From positions 1-33,549 of IMG/VR virus record IMGVR_UViG_3300025108_000203: 33,549 nt of DNA, one strand, 5' to 3'. Each line of letters starts with the position of its first letter. Positions within the stretch are counted from its first letter, which is position 1. Both the position numbers and the translations under genes were made by a program. The notes under the pieces are model-generated. The model was not told where the DNA came from. It saw only the letters and a program-made list of their open reading frames with translations, and did not search any database. Shown in pieces: positions 1 to 7,520 of this stretch. The DNA is from a virus.

Positions 1-155
1 GCGATGCTGAATACTCCTCATCTAACTACGCTGATACAGACTTTTTGTCTAATGGTTTTAAGTTAAGAGCTACAAACAATGCTGTTAATGGTAGCAATAC
101 CTATGTGTATGCCGCCTTCGCTGAACATCCATTTAAAACGGCACGCGCCCGTTAA
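1..155 (+). CDS. Tail-fibre-like protein, C-terminal end only (5' partial)
   Basis: The gene enters from the left edge, reads in frame from base 3 and stops at TAA 153-155, leaving 50 residues. Its last part (FLSNGFK, then YVYAAFAEHPFKTARAR) closely matches the end of the 1198-residue protein at 2016-5612 (FLSNGFK, then FIYAAFASHPFRSARAR). The two are therefore paralogues, or share an exchangeable C-terminal module. This ending resembles the C-termini of large LamG/SPRY-type appendage proteins of marine cyanophages, so a tail-fibre or receptor-binding role is likely. Most of the gene lies outside the window, so the rest of its architecture cannot be judged. Confidence 0.8.
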   Translation, partial: DAEYSSSNYADTDFLSNGFKLRATNNAVNGSNTYVYAAFAEHPFKTARAR

Positions 156-201
156 ACTCACTTTATCGATCAAGAGTCATGATCTACAAGCTCGGTGACC
201 G

Positions 202-231
202 CACCCTTTCCGTTCAGCGTGGGCTCAATAG
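202..231 (+). pseudogene. Remnant of a third tail-fibre C-terminus
   Basis: Read in the frame starting at 202, this short stretch encodes HPFRSAWAQ and a TAG stop, with an in-frame stop just upstream at 196-198. About 25 bases here differ at only three positions, all transitions, from the end of the 1198-residue tail-fibre gene (5586-5611), which encodes HPFRSARAR. It lies just after the intact paralogous end at 153-155. The simplest reading is a scar left when C-terminal fibre modules were duplicated or swapped. It is too short to be expressed by itself. Confidence 0.5.
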
Positions 232-244
232 CTGCGCCTAAAAA

Positions 245-273
245 TTTAAGACTAGCCTTAAAAGGCTTATACT
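245..273 (+). promoter_or_regulatory. Candidate promoter or hairpin before the 165-residue gene
   Basis: A short inverted repeat (AGCCT/AGGCT, 253-266) is followed by TATACTTAAG with a -10-like TATACT at 268-273. A similar block, GCTATACTTAACTTAAG, lies at 1295-1310 before another plus-strand gene. No convincing -35 box is present, so any promoter would be of extended -10 type or would need a phage factor. Confidence 0.22.
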
Positions 274-297
274 TAAGCTACCGTACCTCTGACTGCT

Positions 298-795
298 GTG
301 TACATTCTCGACGGCAAACCACTATCCCTTGATGTACCGTTTAGTCACGGTGGCACTCTTTATCCTGCTAATTGGCTAAGACTTTCATCTCTGCAAGATC
401 GAAACGCTATTGGTATTACGGAGCAAGCGGGACCACAACCTTACGACCAAAGGTTCTACTGGGGATGGTCGGTTAGTGGAACTTTAATACCTAAAGATCA
501 CACAGGACTAGTCACCTTGTGGACAAGCAACACGAAGAACACTGCAAACACTCTGTTGGCACCTACAGACTGGATGCTTATTCGTGAATACGATAACGGA
601 ACACCTGTAGAAAGTGGGGCACGAGCTTGGCGTCAAGATGTTCGACTTGCTTCTGAAAGTAAAGTTACCTCGTTAGGTCTTACGACAAGTACTTCGGGCT
701 TAGCTGATTACGTAACTTATACGAGCCCCTCTGGCGGATCTCCTTCCGATTACAACTACTGGCCTAAGCAAAATAACGAGGATGCTTCGTTATGA
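298..795 (+). CDS. Hypothetical tail-associated protein (165 aa)
   Basis: This 165-residue protein starts at GTG 298; no Shine-Dalgarno is visible. It opens with a pattern (MYILDGKPLSLD, then LYPANWLRLSSLQDRNAIGI) that I know from small tail-fibre-associated proteins of marine phages. The rest is rich in Thr, Ser, Gly and aromatic residues, typical of beta-structured virion proteins, and has no membrane segment. It sits between two tail-fibre-like genes and overlaps the next gene by four bases (ATGA), so the two are probably translated together. Function is inferred from context: a minor tail or fibre-attachment component. Confidence 0.75.
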   Translation: MYILDGKPLSLDVPFSHGGTLYPANWLRLSSLQDRNAIGITEQAGPQPYDQRFYWGWSVSGTLIPKDHTGLVTLWTSNTKNTANTLLAPTDWMLIREYDNGTPVESGARAWRQDVRLASESKVTSLGLTTSTSGLADYVTYTSPSGGSPSDYNYWPKQNNEDASL

Positions 796-1292
796 CAAAT
801 AGAGCTATTTTTAATCGCAGGTTTACTTCATTTACCGCTGACGGTACTCAAGTTTGGCTTGTAAACGGTTCTTCAGTAACGACTTCTCCAGTAACGACTG
901 TAGATTTTATTGCTGGTCAGAACCTTATTCAAGGAGAAACTGTTTTTGTCAGCGGCACTGTCGTTTTAGCTGCAACAGCTGCTAGTGGAATTGATCCTAC
1001 AAACTACAACGCGATAGGTATTACTTCTGAAGCTGCTTCAGTCTCAGATTCTGTAAGAGTTATTTTGGATGATGTTGCTGTTCTTTCTTCAGCAAATTTA
1101 ATTAATGAGACGGCTTTGACTCCAGGTCAGTACTACTACGTTTCAAATGAAGCGGGTAAGTTGACGGCTGCAGCTGCTCCCTCCGGTATTACTCTTACTG
1201 ATGGATACGCTGCTTTAGCTCCCGTAGGGATAGCTCTTACTTCGTCTGAATTAAGCGTTGAAATTGCACCTGTTACTGTCTTAACTGAATAG
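792..1292 (+). CDS. Hypothetical structural protein, Ala/Ser/Thr-rich (166 aa)
   Basis: A 166-residue protein, low in charge and rich in Ala, Ser, Thr and Val, that reads as beta-strands throughout. Segments such as LTPGQYYYVSNEAGKLT and GYAALAPVGIALTS resemble repeats in phage fibre or decoration proteins that describe a surface beta-structure. Its ATG lies within the stop of the preceding gene (ATGA overlap at 792-795). It belongs to a row of three small genes ahead of the large tail-fibre gene, so a small virion appendage protein is the best guess. No catalytic motif or membrane segment is visible. Confidence 0.75.
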   Translation: MTNRAIFNRRFTSFTADGTQVWLVNGSSVTTSPVTTVDFIAGQNLIQGETVFVSGTVVLAATAASGIDPTNYNAIGITSEAASVSDSVRVILDDVAVLSSANLINETALTPGQYYYVSNEAGKLTAAAAPSGITLTDGYAALAPVGIALTSSELSVEIAPVTVLTE

Positions 1293-1301
1293 GGCTATAC
1301 T
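1273..1301 (+). promoter_or_regulatory. Candidate promoter before the 223-residue gene
   Basis: TATACT at 1296-1301 is preceded 17 bases upstream by TTACTG (1273-1278), a weak -35. The surrounding GCTATACTTAA resembles the block at 266-276. It straddles the stop codon of the preceding gene. Tentative. Confidence 0.22.
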
Positions 1302-1322
1302 TAACTTAAGGGAGATTTTTAA

Positions 1323-1994
1323 ATGGCTGCACGTCGCCCACTTGTTGTTGTTAGCGGACTTTTTTCTGAACTACCTCAAGGTGATTCGATTGTAGGTTCG
1401 TCAGCTGGAAGCTTAGTTGCTGGTAGTGGCCTAGATGGCGGTGGGTCATTAGATGGCTCTACTAGACGTTTTGATGTTGAACTTGCTGCTGCTCCAAGCG
1501 GATTAATTTTTGTAGGTACAGGAGATAGTGCAAAACTAGGTCTTGACGGAGCAGCTTCAGCAGGGGCAACTCAAGCGTTAGCTTCTGGTAATGCTGCTCT
1601 TACTGACTTAAGCTCAAAAGTATCTAAAGGCGGTGATGTTGTTAGTGGAACTCTAGTAGTTGAGTCGCAGTCTTATGGAACTATCAGTACCTTTACAGGA
1701 TCTGGTGTTATAACTTTAGATTTTGGAGCTAGTAATAACCATGTAGTTACTCTTCAAGGTAACTCAACTTTAGGAGCACCTACATCTCCAAGTGGAGGTC
1801 AAGCAGGTGCGGTGACTATCAATCAAGACGGGACAGGCTCACGTACTCTCGCTTACTCAGGTGGGTGGTCTTTTGCGGGAGGAACAGCACCGACGCTAAC
1901 AACTACGGCAAGCGGTTCTGATCTTTTAATTTATTACTGTTCTAGTTCTTCAGTTATTACTGCATCCACAATTTTGGATGTACAAAGCGCTTAA
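1323..1994 (+). CDS. Short tail-fibre-like protein (223 aa)
   Basis: This 223-residue protein starts at ATG 1323 with a good ribosome site (AAGGGAG at 1308-1314). It is Gly/Ser/Thr-rich. The central part, SSKVSKGGDVVSGTLVVES (about residues 100-118), matches the GG-x-V-x-G-x-L-x-V type repeat of phage fibres. The C-terminal half contains strand-rich segments (TISTFTGSGVITLDFGASNNHVVTL) like those in marine phage tail fibres. It lies directly before the giant tail-fibre gene and is probably a partner or adaptor fibre. There is no enzymatic motif. Confidence 0.8.
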   Translation: MAARRPLVVVSGLFSELPQGDSIVGSSAGSLVAGSGLDGGGSLDGSTRRFDVELAAAPSGLIFVGTGDSAKLGLDGAASAGATQALASGNAALTDLSSKVSKGGDVVSGTLVVESQSYGTISTFTGSGVITLDFGASNNHVVTLQGNSTLGAPTSPSGGQAGAVTINQDGTGSRTLAYSGGWSFAGGTAPTLTTTASGSDLLIYYCSSSSVITASTILDVQSA

Positions 1995-2015
1995 TAATTA
2001 AAACAGGAGAGTCAC

Positions 2016-5000
2016 ATGTCAGTACCAGGATCTATCAATCAACTATTAATAGGAGCTGCTGGAGCTGGTGACGGCAACGAAAAAAAGCGTTCCTTAAGGT
2101 TTGCTAGAGGCGACAGCCCTTATTTAAGTCGCCAAGCATCAGATAGCGGCTCTAATGTTTACAAGTGTACCCTTTCTTGGTGGATGAAAGTTGGTGAGCT
2201 GGGAACCGATAGAACAATTTTAAGCTTTGGGACAAATAATGCTATTGATGGATGGTTTAAAGTTAATCTAGAGTCTTCATCTCATAGCGATAAAATTCGT
2301 TTATTCGGCGACACTACAGGAGGATATTTATCAGCTAGAACATCACGGCTTTTCAGAGATCCCAGCGCATTTTATCATTGCGTTATTAGTATAGATACGA
2401 CACAGAGTGCATTTTCGGATCAAATAAAATGGTATGTCAATGGCGAACTTCTTTCACAGTTTGATCAAAACAATCCTTTTCCTCAAAATACTCCATTACT
2501 GATAGGTGAATCTACAATTCATCATGTAGGCGCTGAGCCTAACTCTGTAGGCGACGTACGTAATTATTTTGATGGTTACTTGGCTGACGTGCATGTAATT
2601 GAAGGTCAAGCCCTAGCTGCAACTGATTTTGGAGAATTTGATTCAAATTCTGTATGGCAACCAAAGGCTTTTGAAGGGACATATGGTACTAATGGTTTCA
2701 AACTTAATTTCTCGGATATAAGTTCTGACTCGGCGCTAGGGACTGACAGTAGTGGTAATCAGAATAATTTTACAGTTAATAACTTAACGGCTGGAACGGA
2801 GCAAACACTCCCTGGCGTTAATTTTGATGGTACGAGTAACGCTGCTTATTTAACTATTCCTGATAGTTCAGATTTTACGTTAGGTAGCAACGATTTTACT
2901 GTTGAGGCTTACGTTTATAAAAGAGACACAAGTGAGCAATTTATTGCAGGTTCTGCTGATTCCAGCGGCTCTACAAGCTCTACTTCTTTTGCCTTACAAG
3001 TTGGGGGAGGGTCGCCGTCTTCTAGTATTAGAGCTTATGTTGGAACCACAGGAACGTCTGTGGATTCGGGCGAAAACATAACGCTTAACAAGTGGGTTCA
3101 CGTTGCTTTTGTTAGAGACGGAAATACTTTAAGGCTTTACGTTGACGGAGTACAAAAGAACTCAACTTCGTTTACCGGTTCAGTCAACGATTCGTCTGAT
3201 CTTTTTGGAATTTCTTCGTTAGGTGGTTTTACCAACGGTAAAAATTGGAATGGGGTTATTTCTAATTTACGTTTAGTCAACGGAACTTGCCTATACCCAA
3301 GTGGCACAACGTTTGCGTTACCGTCCACTCCACTAACCAACGTTACAAACACAAAGCTGCTTTGTTGCCAGTCATCTAGCAGCGCAACTGCAACCACTGT
3401 TTCCCCCGGTTCAATTACTGTTGGCAACGCTTCTAACGTAGCTGCTGTCGAGTTAAATGATTCAAGCTCTGCCGATGACGCCCTCCGTGACTCCCCAGCA
3501 CAAATAGCAGAGCAGATAGATACTGGTGTTGGCGGTGAGGTTGTGGGGAACTATGCGACCTGGAACCCTTTATTTGGCGAAAATCAGTCTTTATCTAACG
3601 GCAATCTAAAGGCCGCAAGCAGTACAACGGCCTACTCAATTATTGCGTCAACTTTAGCGATGAAAAGCGGCAAGTGGTATATGGAATATACCTATACGCC
3701 CAACAATGGTCAGCCGTACATCACTTGGGGGATTAGTCAAACTAACAGAGATGGATCACAGGGCAGCGGTGTAACTGATACTCCTGAAGACAAAGGATTC
3801 AAAGCCTGGGATTCTGGGTTTTACTCACAAAGCGATGGCTCAAATATTTATGACTACAGTTCCTCGGTATCTTCTGGTGATATTATTTCTTTAGCATTTG
3901 ATGCTGACGCTGGCAAGCTTTGGGTTGCCAAAAACGGAACATACATGACAAACGCCAGTGGTGCTGGCAACCCTACCGCCGGTACTAATCCTGATTATTC
4001 AGGTTTAGATTATTCAGGCGGTTATTACTTTATGGCCGGTCCATATTACACAAACGGATCAACACTTGAGGCAAACTTTGGCCAACGTAGTTGGGCCTTT
4101 GCTGCACCTACTAATTTTAAAGCGTTATGCACCGCAAACCTACCTGAACCAACGATTGCAGATGGTAGTAAGCATGTTATTGCAAAGTTATTTACGGGCA
4201 ACGCTAGTACGCAAAGCATTACTGGTTTGAATTTTAGCCCTTCATTCGTTTGGACAAAATCAAGGAGCCTAAGTTATTCTCATAGACTTTATGACACTGT
4301 TAGAGGTACAAACAATTGGTTGGCTTCTAACTTGACTGACGAAGCAACAGCTGAATCAGAAACACTGACATCTTTTGATGCAAATGGGTTTACTTTAGGT
4401 CAATACGACAATGGTAACTATTCCAATGGCGATACGGCAGTAGCCTGGACGTGGAACGGAGGGACTTCCAACACAACAGTTGCTGTTGGCGACTTAAATA
4501 CCTCCGTGTATTACATGAGTGAAGTATGGAGCGAAGATCTTTATACCGCTGATGCACCTGCTGACGCACCAACAGTTACAACAAAAAGTTTTCTTTCAGG
4601 TTATCCAGCGACACTACCCTTTAACGGTGATACCAGCAGAGGATCAAACGAAACATATGCAGCAGATTCTTTAAAAACAATTGTTTTTAGACCTGATACC
4701 GCATTAACTGACGTAACTAAACTTGAAATTTATACCAACGGTACTTATACAACAGACGCTGGATATAACAGCGCCACGTCTGTAATTACTGGTAATACGG
4801 CTACTGGTTGGCAAACTCTTTACGAAGGCACTGCTATTACTCTTAATTATGTTTGGGCTTATAAAAATAATGGCCAGGGTGCTTTCAGTGGATTAAAAAT
4901 TAACGGACGTATGCTCACTGACTCTGATGCCACACCGCCAATAAGTTACCCATCCATCGCATCAACAGTACGTGCCAATCCAAGTGCTGGGTTCTCGATT

Positions 5001-5612
5001 GTTAAGTGGACAGGTACTGGGTCAGCAGCAACCGTTGCGCATGGTATTGCTGCACCTAAATTTATTATTACGAAGTCACTAGCTAATACAACAAACTGGG
5101 TAGTAGGTCACGAAGGTATTACATGGAATAATTTTATGTTTTTAGATACGGCTGATGCACAAGGAGCTAGTGCTGCTGTATGGAATAACACAGCTCCTGA
5201 TTCCAATGTATTTTCAGTAGCATCGAGTTCTTATATTAATCCAGCTGGTAGCGATGTAATCGGATACTGCTTCTGCCCCGTGGAAGGATATAGCGTTTTT
5301 GGTAGTTATGAAGGGAACGGTTTGGCAGATGGTCCGTTTATTTATACTGGCTTTAAAATAGAATTTTTAATTATTAAATCTGCAGATACAGCTCAATATT
5401 GGTATCTGGCCGACAGTGCTAGATCTCCATTCAATGATGGTCTTACTGAAGGTTTATGGGCTAATACGGCTGATTCTGAATTTTCATACGATGTAGATTT
5501 TCTTTCTAATGGGTTTAAACACTATAATCAAAGTGCAAATTTAAACACAACGGATACATTTATATATGCCGCTTTTGCTTCGCATCCTTTCCGTTCAGCG
5601 CGGGCTCGATGA
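2016..5612 (+). CDS. Large tail-fibre / receptor-binding protein with LamG and SPRY-like domains (1198 aa)
   Basis: The largest gene in the window, preceded by AGGAGA at 2005-2010. Domains in order: a LamG/concanavalin-type jelly roll at about residues 25-230 (strands LSWWMKVG, WYVNGELL, FDGYLADVHVIEGQAL); a second LamG at about 266-450 (NDFTVEAYVYKR, KWVHVAFVRDGNTLRLYVDG); a SPRY-like sandwich at about 513-690 (GKWYMEYTY, IISLAFDADAGKLWVAKNG); a beta-rich middle; and a C-terminal receptor-tip-like part from about 978 to the end (GFSIVKWTGTG, YCFCPVEGYSVFGSYEGNG, FLSNGFK, YAAFASHPF). This combination of carbohydrate-binding folds and the C-terminal signature is typical of cyanophage host-recognition proteins. 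The last module recurs at 1-155 and, decayed, at 202-231, so it looks recombination-prone. Role: adsorption to the host surface, inferred. Confidence 0.92.
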   Translation: MSVPGSINQLLIGAAGAGDGNEKKRSLRFARGDSPYLSRQASDSGSNVYKCTLSWWMKVGELGTDRTILSFGTNNAIDGWFKVNLESSSHSDKIRLFGDTTGGYLSARTSRLFRDPSAFYHCVISIDTTQSAFSDQIKWYVNGELLSQFDQNNPFPQNTPLLIGESTIHHVGAEPNSVGDVRNYFDGYLADVHVIEGQALAATDFGEFDSNSVWQPKAFEGTYGTNGFKLNFSDISSDSALGTDSSGNQNNFTVNNLTAGTEQTLPGVNFDGTSNAAYLTIPDSSDFTLGSNDFTVEAYVYKRDTSEQFIAGSADSSGSTSSTSFALQVGGGSPSSSIRAYVGTTGTSVDSGENITLNKWVHVAFVRDGNTLRLYVDGVQKNSTSFTGSVNDSSDLFGISSLGGFTNGKNWNGVISNLRLVNGTCLYPSGTTFALPSTPLTNVTNTKLLCCQSSSSATATTVSPGSITVGNASNVAAVELNDSSSADDALRDSPAQIAEQIDTGVGGEVVGNYATWNPLFGENQSLSNGNLKAASSTTAYSIIASTLAMKSGKWYMEYTYTPNNGQPYITWGISQTNRDGSQGSGVTDTPEDKGFKAWDSGFYSQSDGSNIYDYSSSVSSGDIISLAFDADAGKLWVAKNGTYMTNASGAGNPTAGTNPDYSGLDYSGGYYFMAGPYYTNGSTLEANFGQRSWAFAAPTNFKALCTANLPEPTIADGSKHVIAKLFTGNASTQSITGLNFSPSFVWTKSRSLSYSHRLYDTVRGTNNWLASNLTDEATAESETLTSFDANGFTLGQYDNGNYSNGDTAVAWTWNGGTSNTTVAVGDLNTSVYYMSEVWSEDLYTADAPADAPTVTTKSFLSGYPATLPFNGDTSRGSNETYAADSLKTIVFRPDTALTDVTKLEIYTNGTYTTDAGYNSATSVITGNTATGWQTLYEGTAITLNYVWAYKNNGQGAFSGLKINGRMLTDSDATPPISYPSIASTVRANPSAGFSIVKWTGTGSAATVAHGIAAPKFIITKSLANTTNWVVGHEGITWNNFMFLDTADAQGASAAVWNNTAPDSNVFSVASSSYINPAGSDVIGYCFCPVEGYSVFGSYEGNGLADGPFIYTGFKIEFLIIKSADTAQYWYLADSARSPFNDGLTEGLWANTADSEFSYDVDFLSNGFKHYNQSANLNTTDTFIYAAFASHPFRSARAR

Positions 5613-5646
5613 TTACCTGTAAAATATAAATAGGCGAGCATTTTAT

Positions 5647-6027
5647 GTGAGCGAAAACGAGCTGGTTTTTAACCTAAGTTGTCTTCAAAAAAAATCTGCT
5701 CGAAAAAAATTTAGACGAAATATCCTTGACGCTTGGCCTGAATGTGCTTATTGCGGGTCTAGTGACCCTATGACCTTAGATCACGTGATTGCTCGCTCAC
5801 GTGGAGGAAAACACACTCAAAACAACTTGATCGGAGCGTGTGCAGACTGTAACTTTTTAAAAACTGACTTACCTTGGTTTGAGTGGTATCGGGCGCAAGA
5901 GTTTTGGACTCCAGAAAGAGAGCAGAAAATTTTAAATTGGGTTAACGAACCAGCGCATCAACCTTATACACCTTCTTATTACAGCTGGTTAGGCGAAGGA
6001 CAATCTTTTAGGTTAAATACCGCTTAG
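5647..6027 (+). CDS. HNH endonuclease (126 aa)
   Basis: Starts at GTG 5647. It carries a zinc-stabilised HNH nuclease core: CAYCG (Cys33, Cys36), the DH pair in LDHVIARSRGG (Asp45, His46), Asn59/Asn60 in TQNNLIGAC, and a second Cys pair Cys65/Cys68 before Asn69. This is the standard McrA/HNH fold that cuts DNA in a metal-dependent way. Free-standing HNH genes beside tail-fibre genes are common in phages and may act as homing enzymes that drive exchange of the neighbouring fibre modules. That suits the duplicated fibre ends seen here. A packaging-associated nicking role is possible but less likely, as no terminase is near. Confidence 0.9.
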   Translation: MSENELVFNLSCLQKKSARKKFRRNILDAWPECAYCGSSDPMTLDHVIARSRGGKHTQNNLIGACADCNFLKTDLPWFEWYRAQEFWTPEREQKILNWVNEPAHQPYTPSYYSWLGEGQSFRLNTA

Positions 6028-6028
6028 G

Positions 6029-6205
6029 TCAGCGTTGCTTTACGTTTGGGTGAATGATACCAGCGAGTTTCTCTACAATTTTGTAGACCTTGCCATAAAT
6101 TTCGTTATCCTTTGGAGTCGGCGTGGCATTAACAACCGCTAGTGCGAGTATGTGTAGTGCTCCAAGCACAGCAACGATTTCGGACCAGTTGTCAGTGAAC
6201 GACAT
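6029..6205 (-). CDS. Small membrane protein, holin candidate (58 aa)
   Basis: A 58-residue gene runs on the minus strand (ATG 6205-6203, TGA 6031-6029) inside the otherwise plus-strand late arm. The N-terminal half holds one membrane-spanning helix (about residues 9-27, IVAVLGALHILALAVVNATP). It is followed by TPKDNEIYGKVYKIVEKLAG, a pattern I associate with small membrane proteins of cyanophages annotated as putative holins. The endolysin gene is about 2.8 kb away, so a lysis role fits. Its stop is one base past the end of the HNH gene, so the genes converge. No Shine-Dalgarno is visible. Confidence 0.7.
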   Translation of the reverse strand: MSFTDNWSEIVAVLGALHILALAVVNATPTPKDNEIYGKVYKIVEKLAGIIHPNVKQR

Positions 6206-6249
6206 TTGATTGTAAATAAGATAAAATTAGTCTAGCTCGAAAGTTTCAG

Positions 6250-6510
6250 ATGCCGGATATTTTAGACGACGCGGTTAAGTCAATTATGAAAAAAGATCCT
6301 GGTATGTCGAAAGACTCTGCTTATGGTATTGCAGTTTCTACTCTTCAAAAGTCTGGAGATCTTAAGAAGGGGACGTATGAGTCCACAGAGAAAGGCAAGC
6401 GTCGAGCTGAGATGAGTAAGGCTACTCGTGCCAAAACACGTGCAAAAAAATACAAAACAGAACGTAGAATGAATCGTAAAGAAGAAAGAAACACTTCAGG
6501 TGGGAACTAA
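6250..6510 (+). CDS. Small basic phage protein (86 aa)
   Basis: A Lys/Arg-rich protein of 86 residues. Its N-terminus (LDDAVKSIMKKDPGMSKDSA, then YGIAVSTLQKSGDLKKG) follows a pattern seen in small proteins of many marine phages, usually written as MSKSRAYAIATAQLQKSG-like. The C-terminal half is a highly basic helix. It may bind DNA or a virion partner. It begins a tight series of small genes; its TAA overlaps the ATG of the next gene by one base (TAATG), so translation is coupled. Function unknown. Confidence 0.75.
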   Translation: MPDILDDAVKSIMKKDPGMSKDSAYGIAVSTLQKSGDLKKGTYESTEKGKRRAEMSKATRAKTRAKKYKTERRMNRKEERNTSGGN

Positions 6511-6731
6511 TGGCTGAAACAGCTAAAAAAAGAGACCCCGCAAAGTGGGCAAGAGCTAAAGCTAAGGCACGTAAAAAAATGGGAGGGCACAGTGCTCGTG
6601 CAATGCAGTTAGCTACAAAATATTACAAGGATGCGGGGGGTACGTATTCAGGTAAAAAATCCTCAAAAAATAAATTGTCTAAGTGGTCAAAAGAAGACTG
6701 GCAGACAAAGGAGGAATATGAAAAGAAATAA
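6510..6731 (+). CDS. Small Lys-rich protein with KWxKEDWxT motif, DUF5872-like (73 aa)
   Basis: 73 residues, mostly Lys, Ala and Ser, starting at the ATG coupled to the preceding stop and preceded by AGGTGGGA. The C-terminal KNKLSKWSKEDWQTKEE matches the KWTKEKWGT motif of DUF5872-like proteins found in phages and large viruses. The role of that motif is unknown. The strong basic charge suggests nucleic-acid or capsid-interior association. The last 14 bases overlap the next gene. Confidence 0.75.
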   Translation: MAETAKKRDPAKWARAKAKARKKMGGHSARAMQLATKYYKDAGGTYSGKKSSKNKLSKWSKEDWQTKEEYEKK

Positions 6732-7185
6732 AAGTGAGCTTCTGCTTGAGAAAAAAATTACAGAGGTGAATAGTAAGTGCCCTCTGGCGACTGTTGATAT
6801 TGAAGAAAATATTAAAAATAGAGATTGGACTATAGAAAACTACGGGTATGGTCCTTTAAATCCTGCTGTCCCAGATCCTGGTTTTTGGGAAGAAAAAGCA
6901 GAGCTTTGGAACACGAATTTGGAAACAGTAAAAACAGCTAGGTGCGGTAACTGCGCCGCGTTTGATCAATCTGATGTAATCCTCGGTTGTATTGAGAAAG
7001 GGATTAATGAGACAAACGTTGCTGACCCTAGAGAGGTTATGGAGCTTTCCAATTTAGGTTACTGTCAGTTATTTAAATTCAAGTGTGCAGGAGCTAGAAC
7101 CTGCGACGCATGGCTTTTTGGGGGTCCAATTCGTGCCCAACAAAAAGAAGTAACACCTGAAACTGGTGGTGGTTATGGCCGATAA
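6718..7185 (+). CDS. Cys-rich protein with HiPIP-like C-terminus (155 aa)
   Basis: I place the start at ATG 6718 because a strong Shine-Dalgarno (AAAGGAGG, 6707-6714) sits just before it; an in-frame ATG at 6631 lies inside the previous gene and lacks one. The C-terminal half has six cysteines: Cys76 and Cys79 (RCGNCAAFD), Cys91, Cys116, Cys123 and Cys129 (GYCQLFKFKCAGARTCDAWL). The CxxC, then CxLF, then a final C-x-x-W order resembles high-potential iron-sulphur proteins (CxxC, CxLFPGK, GWCxxW). The motif family is widespread in marine phages but, to my knowledge, has no assigned function. It may bind an Fe-S cluster or zinc. It overlaps the next gene by 11 bases. Confidence 0.8.
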   Translation: MKRNKSELLLEKKITEVNSKCPLATVDIEENIKNRDWTIENYGYGPLNPAVPDPGFWEEKAELWNTNLETVKTARCGNCAAFDQSDVILGCIEKGINETNVADPREVMELSNLGYCQLFKFKCAGARTCDAWLFGGPIRAQQKEVTPETGGGYGR

Positions 7186-7390
7186 AGCAAGAGAAAAAGG
7201 TCGCACAGAGCGTTACCTACCAAAATCAGCGTGGGCTTCTATGTCCAAGGAAGAACGTCGTGCTACGGATGAAAAGAAAAAACGAGCTACTAGAGGTAAG
7301 CCTGTGAATACTCATGTGTCTAATACTGAAACCGCAAAGCGAGCTTCTAAAAAAGCTAGATCTTACAAAAAATCTAAGGAGTCCTCATGA
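7175..7390 (+). CDS. Small basic phage protein (71 aa)
   Basis: The ATG at 7175 is preferred to a GTG three codons upstream. The protein is strongly basic, with a conserved-looking core YLPKSAWASMSKEERRATDE followed by a KKKRATRGKPVNTH segment. I recognise this as a small conserved phage protein type seen in cyanophages and other large phages (LPKxAWxxMSxxERRATDxKKR), of unknown function. It overlaps its neighbours on both sides (ATGA with the next gene), so it is part of one translational unit with the other Lys-rich genes. Confidence 0.75.
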   Translation: MADKAREKGRTERYLPKSAWASMSKEERRATDEKKKRATRGKPVNTHVSNTETAKRASKKARSYKKSKESS

Positions 7391-7518
7391 GTTCACAAAA
7401 CTGCTGGCCTGGTTACGAAAAGCAAGGAATGAAACGAGGTAAATCTGGCAAAATGGTGAATAACTGTGTAAAAACTTCAGCTAAAAAGAAAGCACAAGCG
7501 TATAAAAAAACTAAGTAA
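7387..7518 (+). CDS. Micro-protein with CWPGYEKQGMKRGKSGKMV core (43 aa)
   Basis: A 43-residue gene starting at ATG 7387 within the previous stop (ATGA), with a Shine-Dalgarno AAGGAG at 7377-7382. Its core, CWPGYEKQGMKRGKSGKMV followed by NNCVK, is a short Cys-Tyr-Gly-Lys motif that recurs in many phages of aquatic bacteria, often next to similar basic proteins. Two cysteines frame the motif. Function is unknown. It ends two bases before the end of a convergent minus-strand gene. Confidence 0.75.
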   Translation: MSSQNCWPGYEKQGMKRGKSGKMVNNCVKTSAKKKAQAYKKTK

Positions 7519-7520
7519 AT

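Noticed and set aside
180-242. Twenty-codon frame starting at ATG 180
   Set aside because: Too short, no ribosome site, and explained in part by the decayed tail-fibre end at 202-231 in another frame.
3137-3427. Open frame on the minus strand within the tail-fibre gene
   Set aside because: It lies entirely inside a strongly supported domain-bearing gene and has a composition typical of an antisense frame, with no start signal.
5625-5632. TATAAATA as a T4-type late promoter before the HNH gene
   Set aside because: No T4-type transcription or replication genes are visible, the box occurs only once here, and it may simply be AT-rich spacer or a plain -10 element.
6631-6717. Longer N-terminus for the Cys-rich protein
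   Set aside because: The upstream ATG lies inside the preceding gene and lacks a ribosome site, while ATG 6718 has a near-perfect AAAGGAGG.
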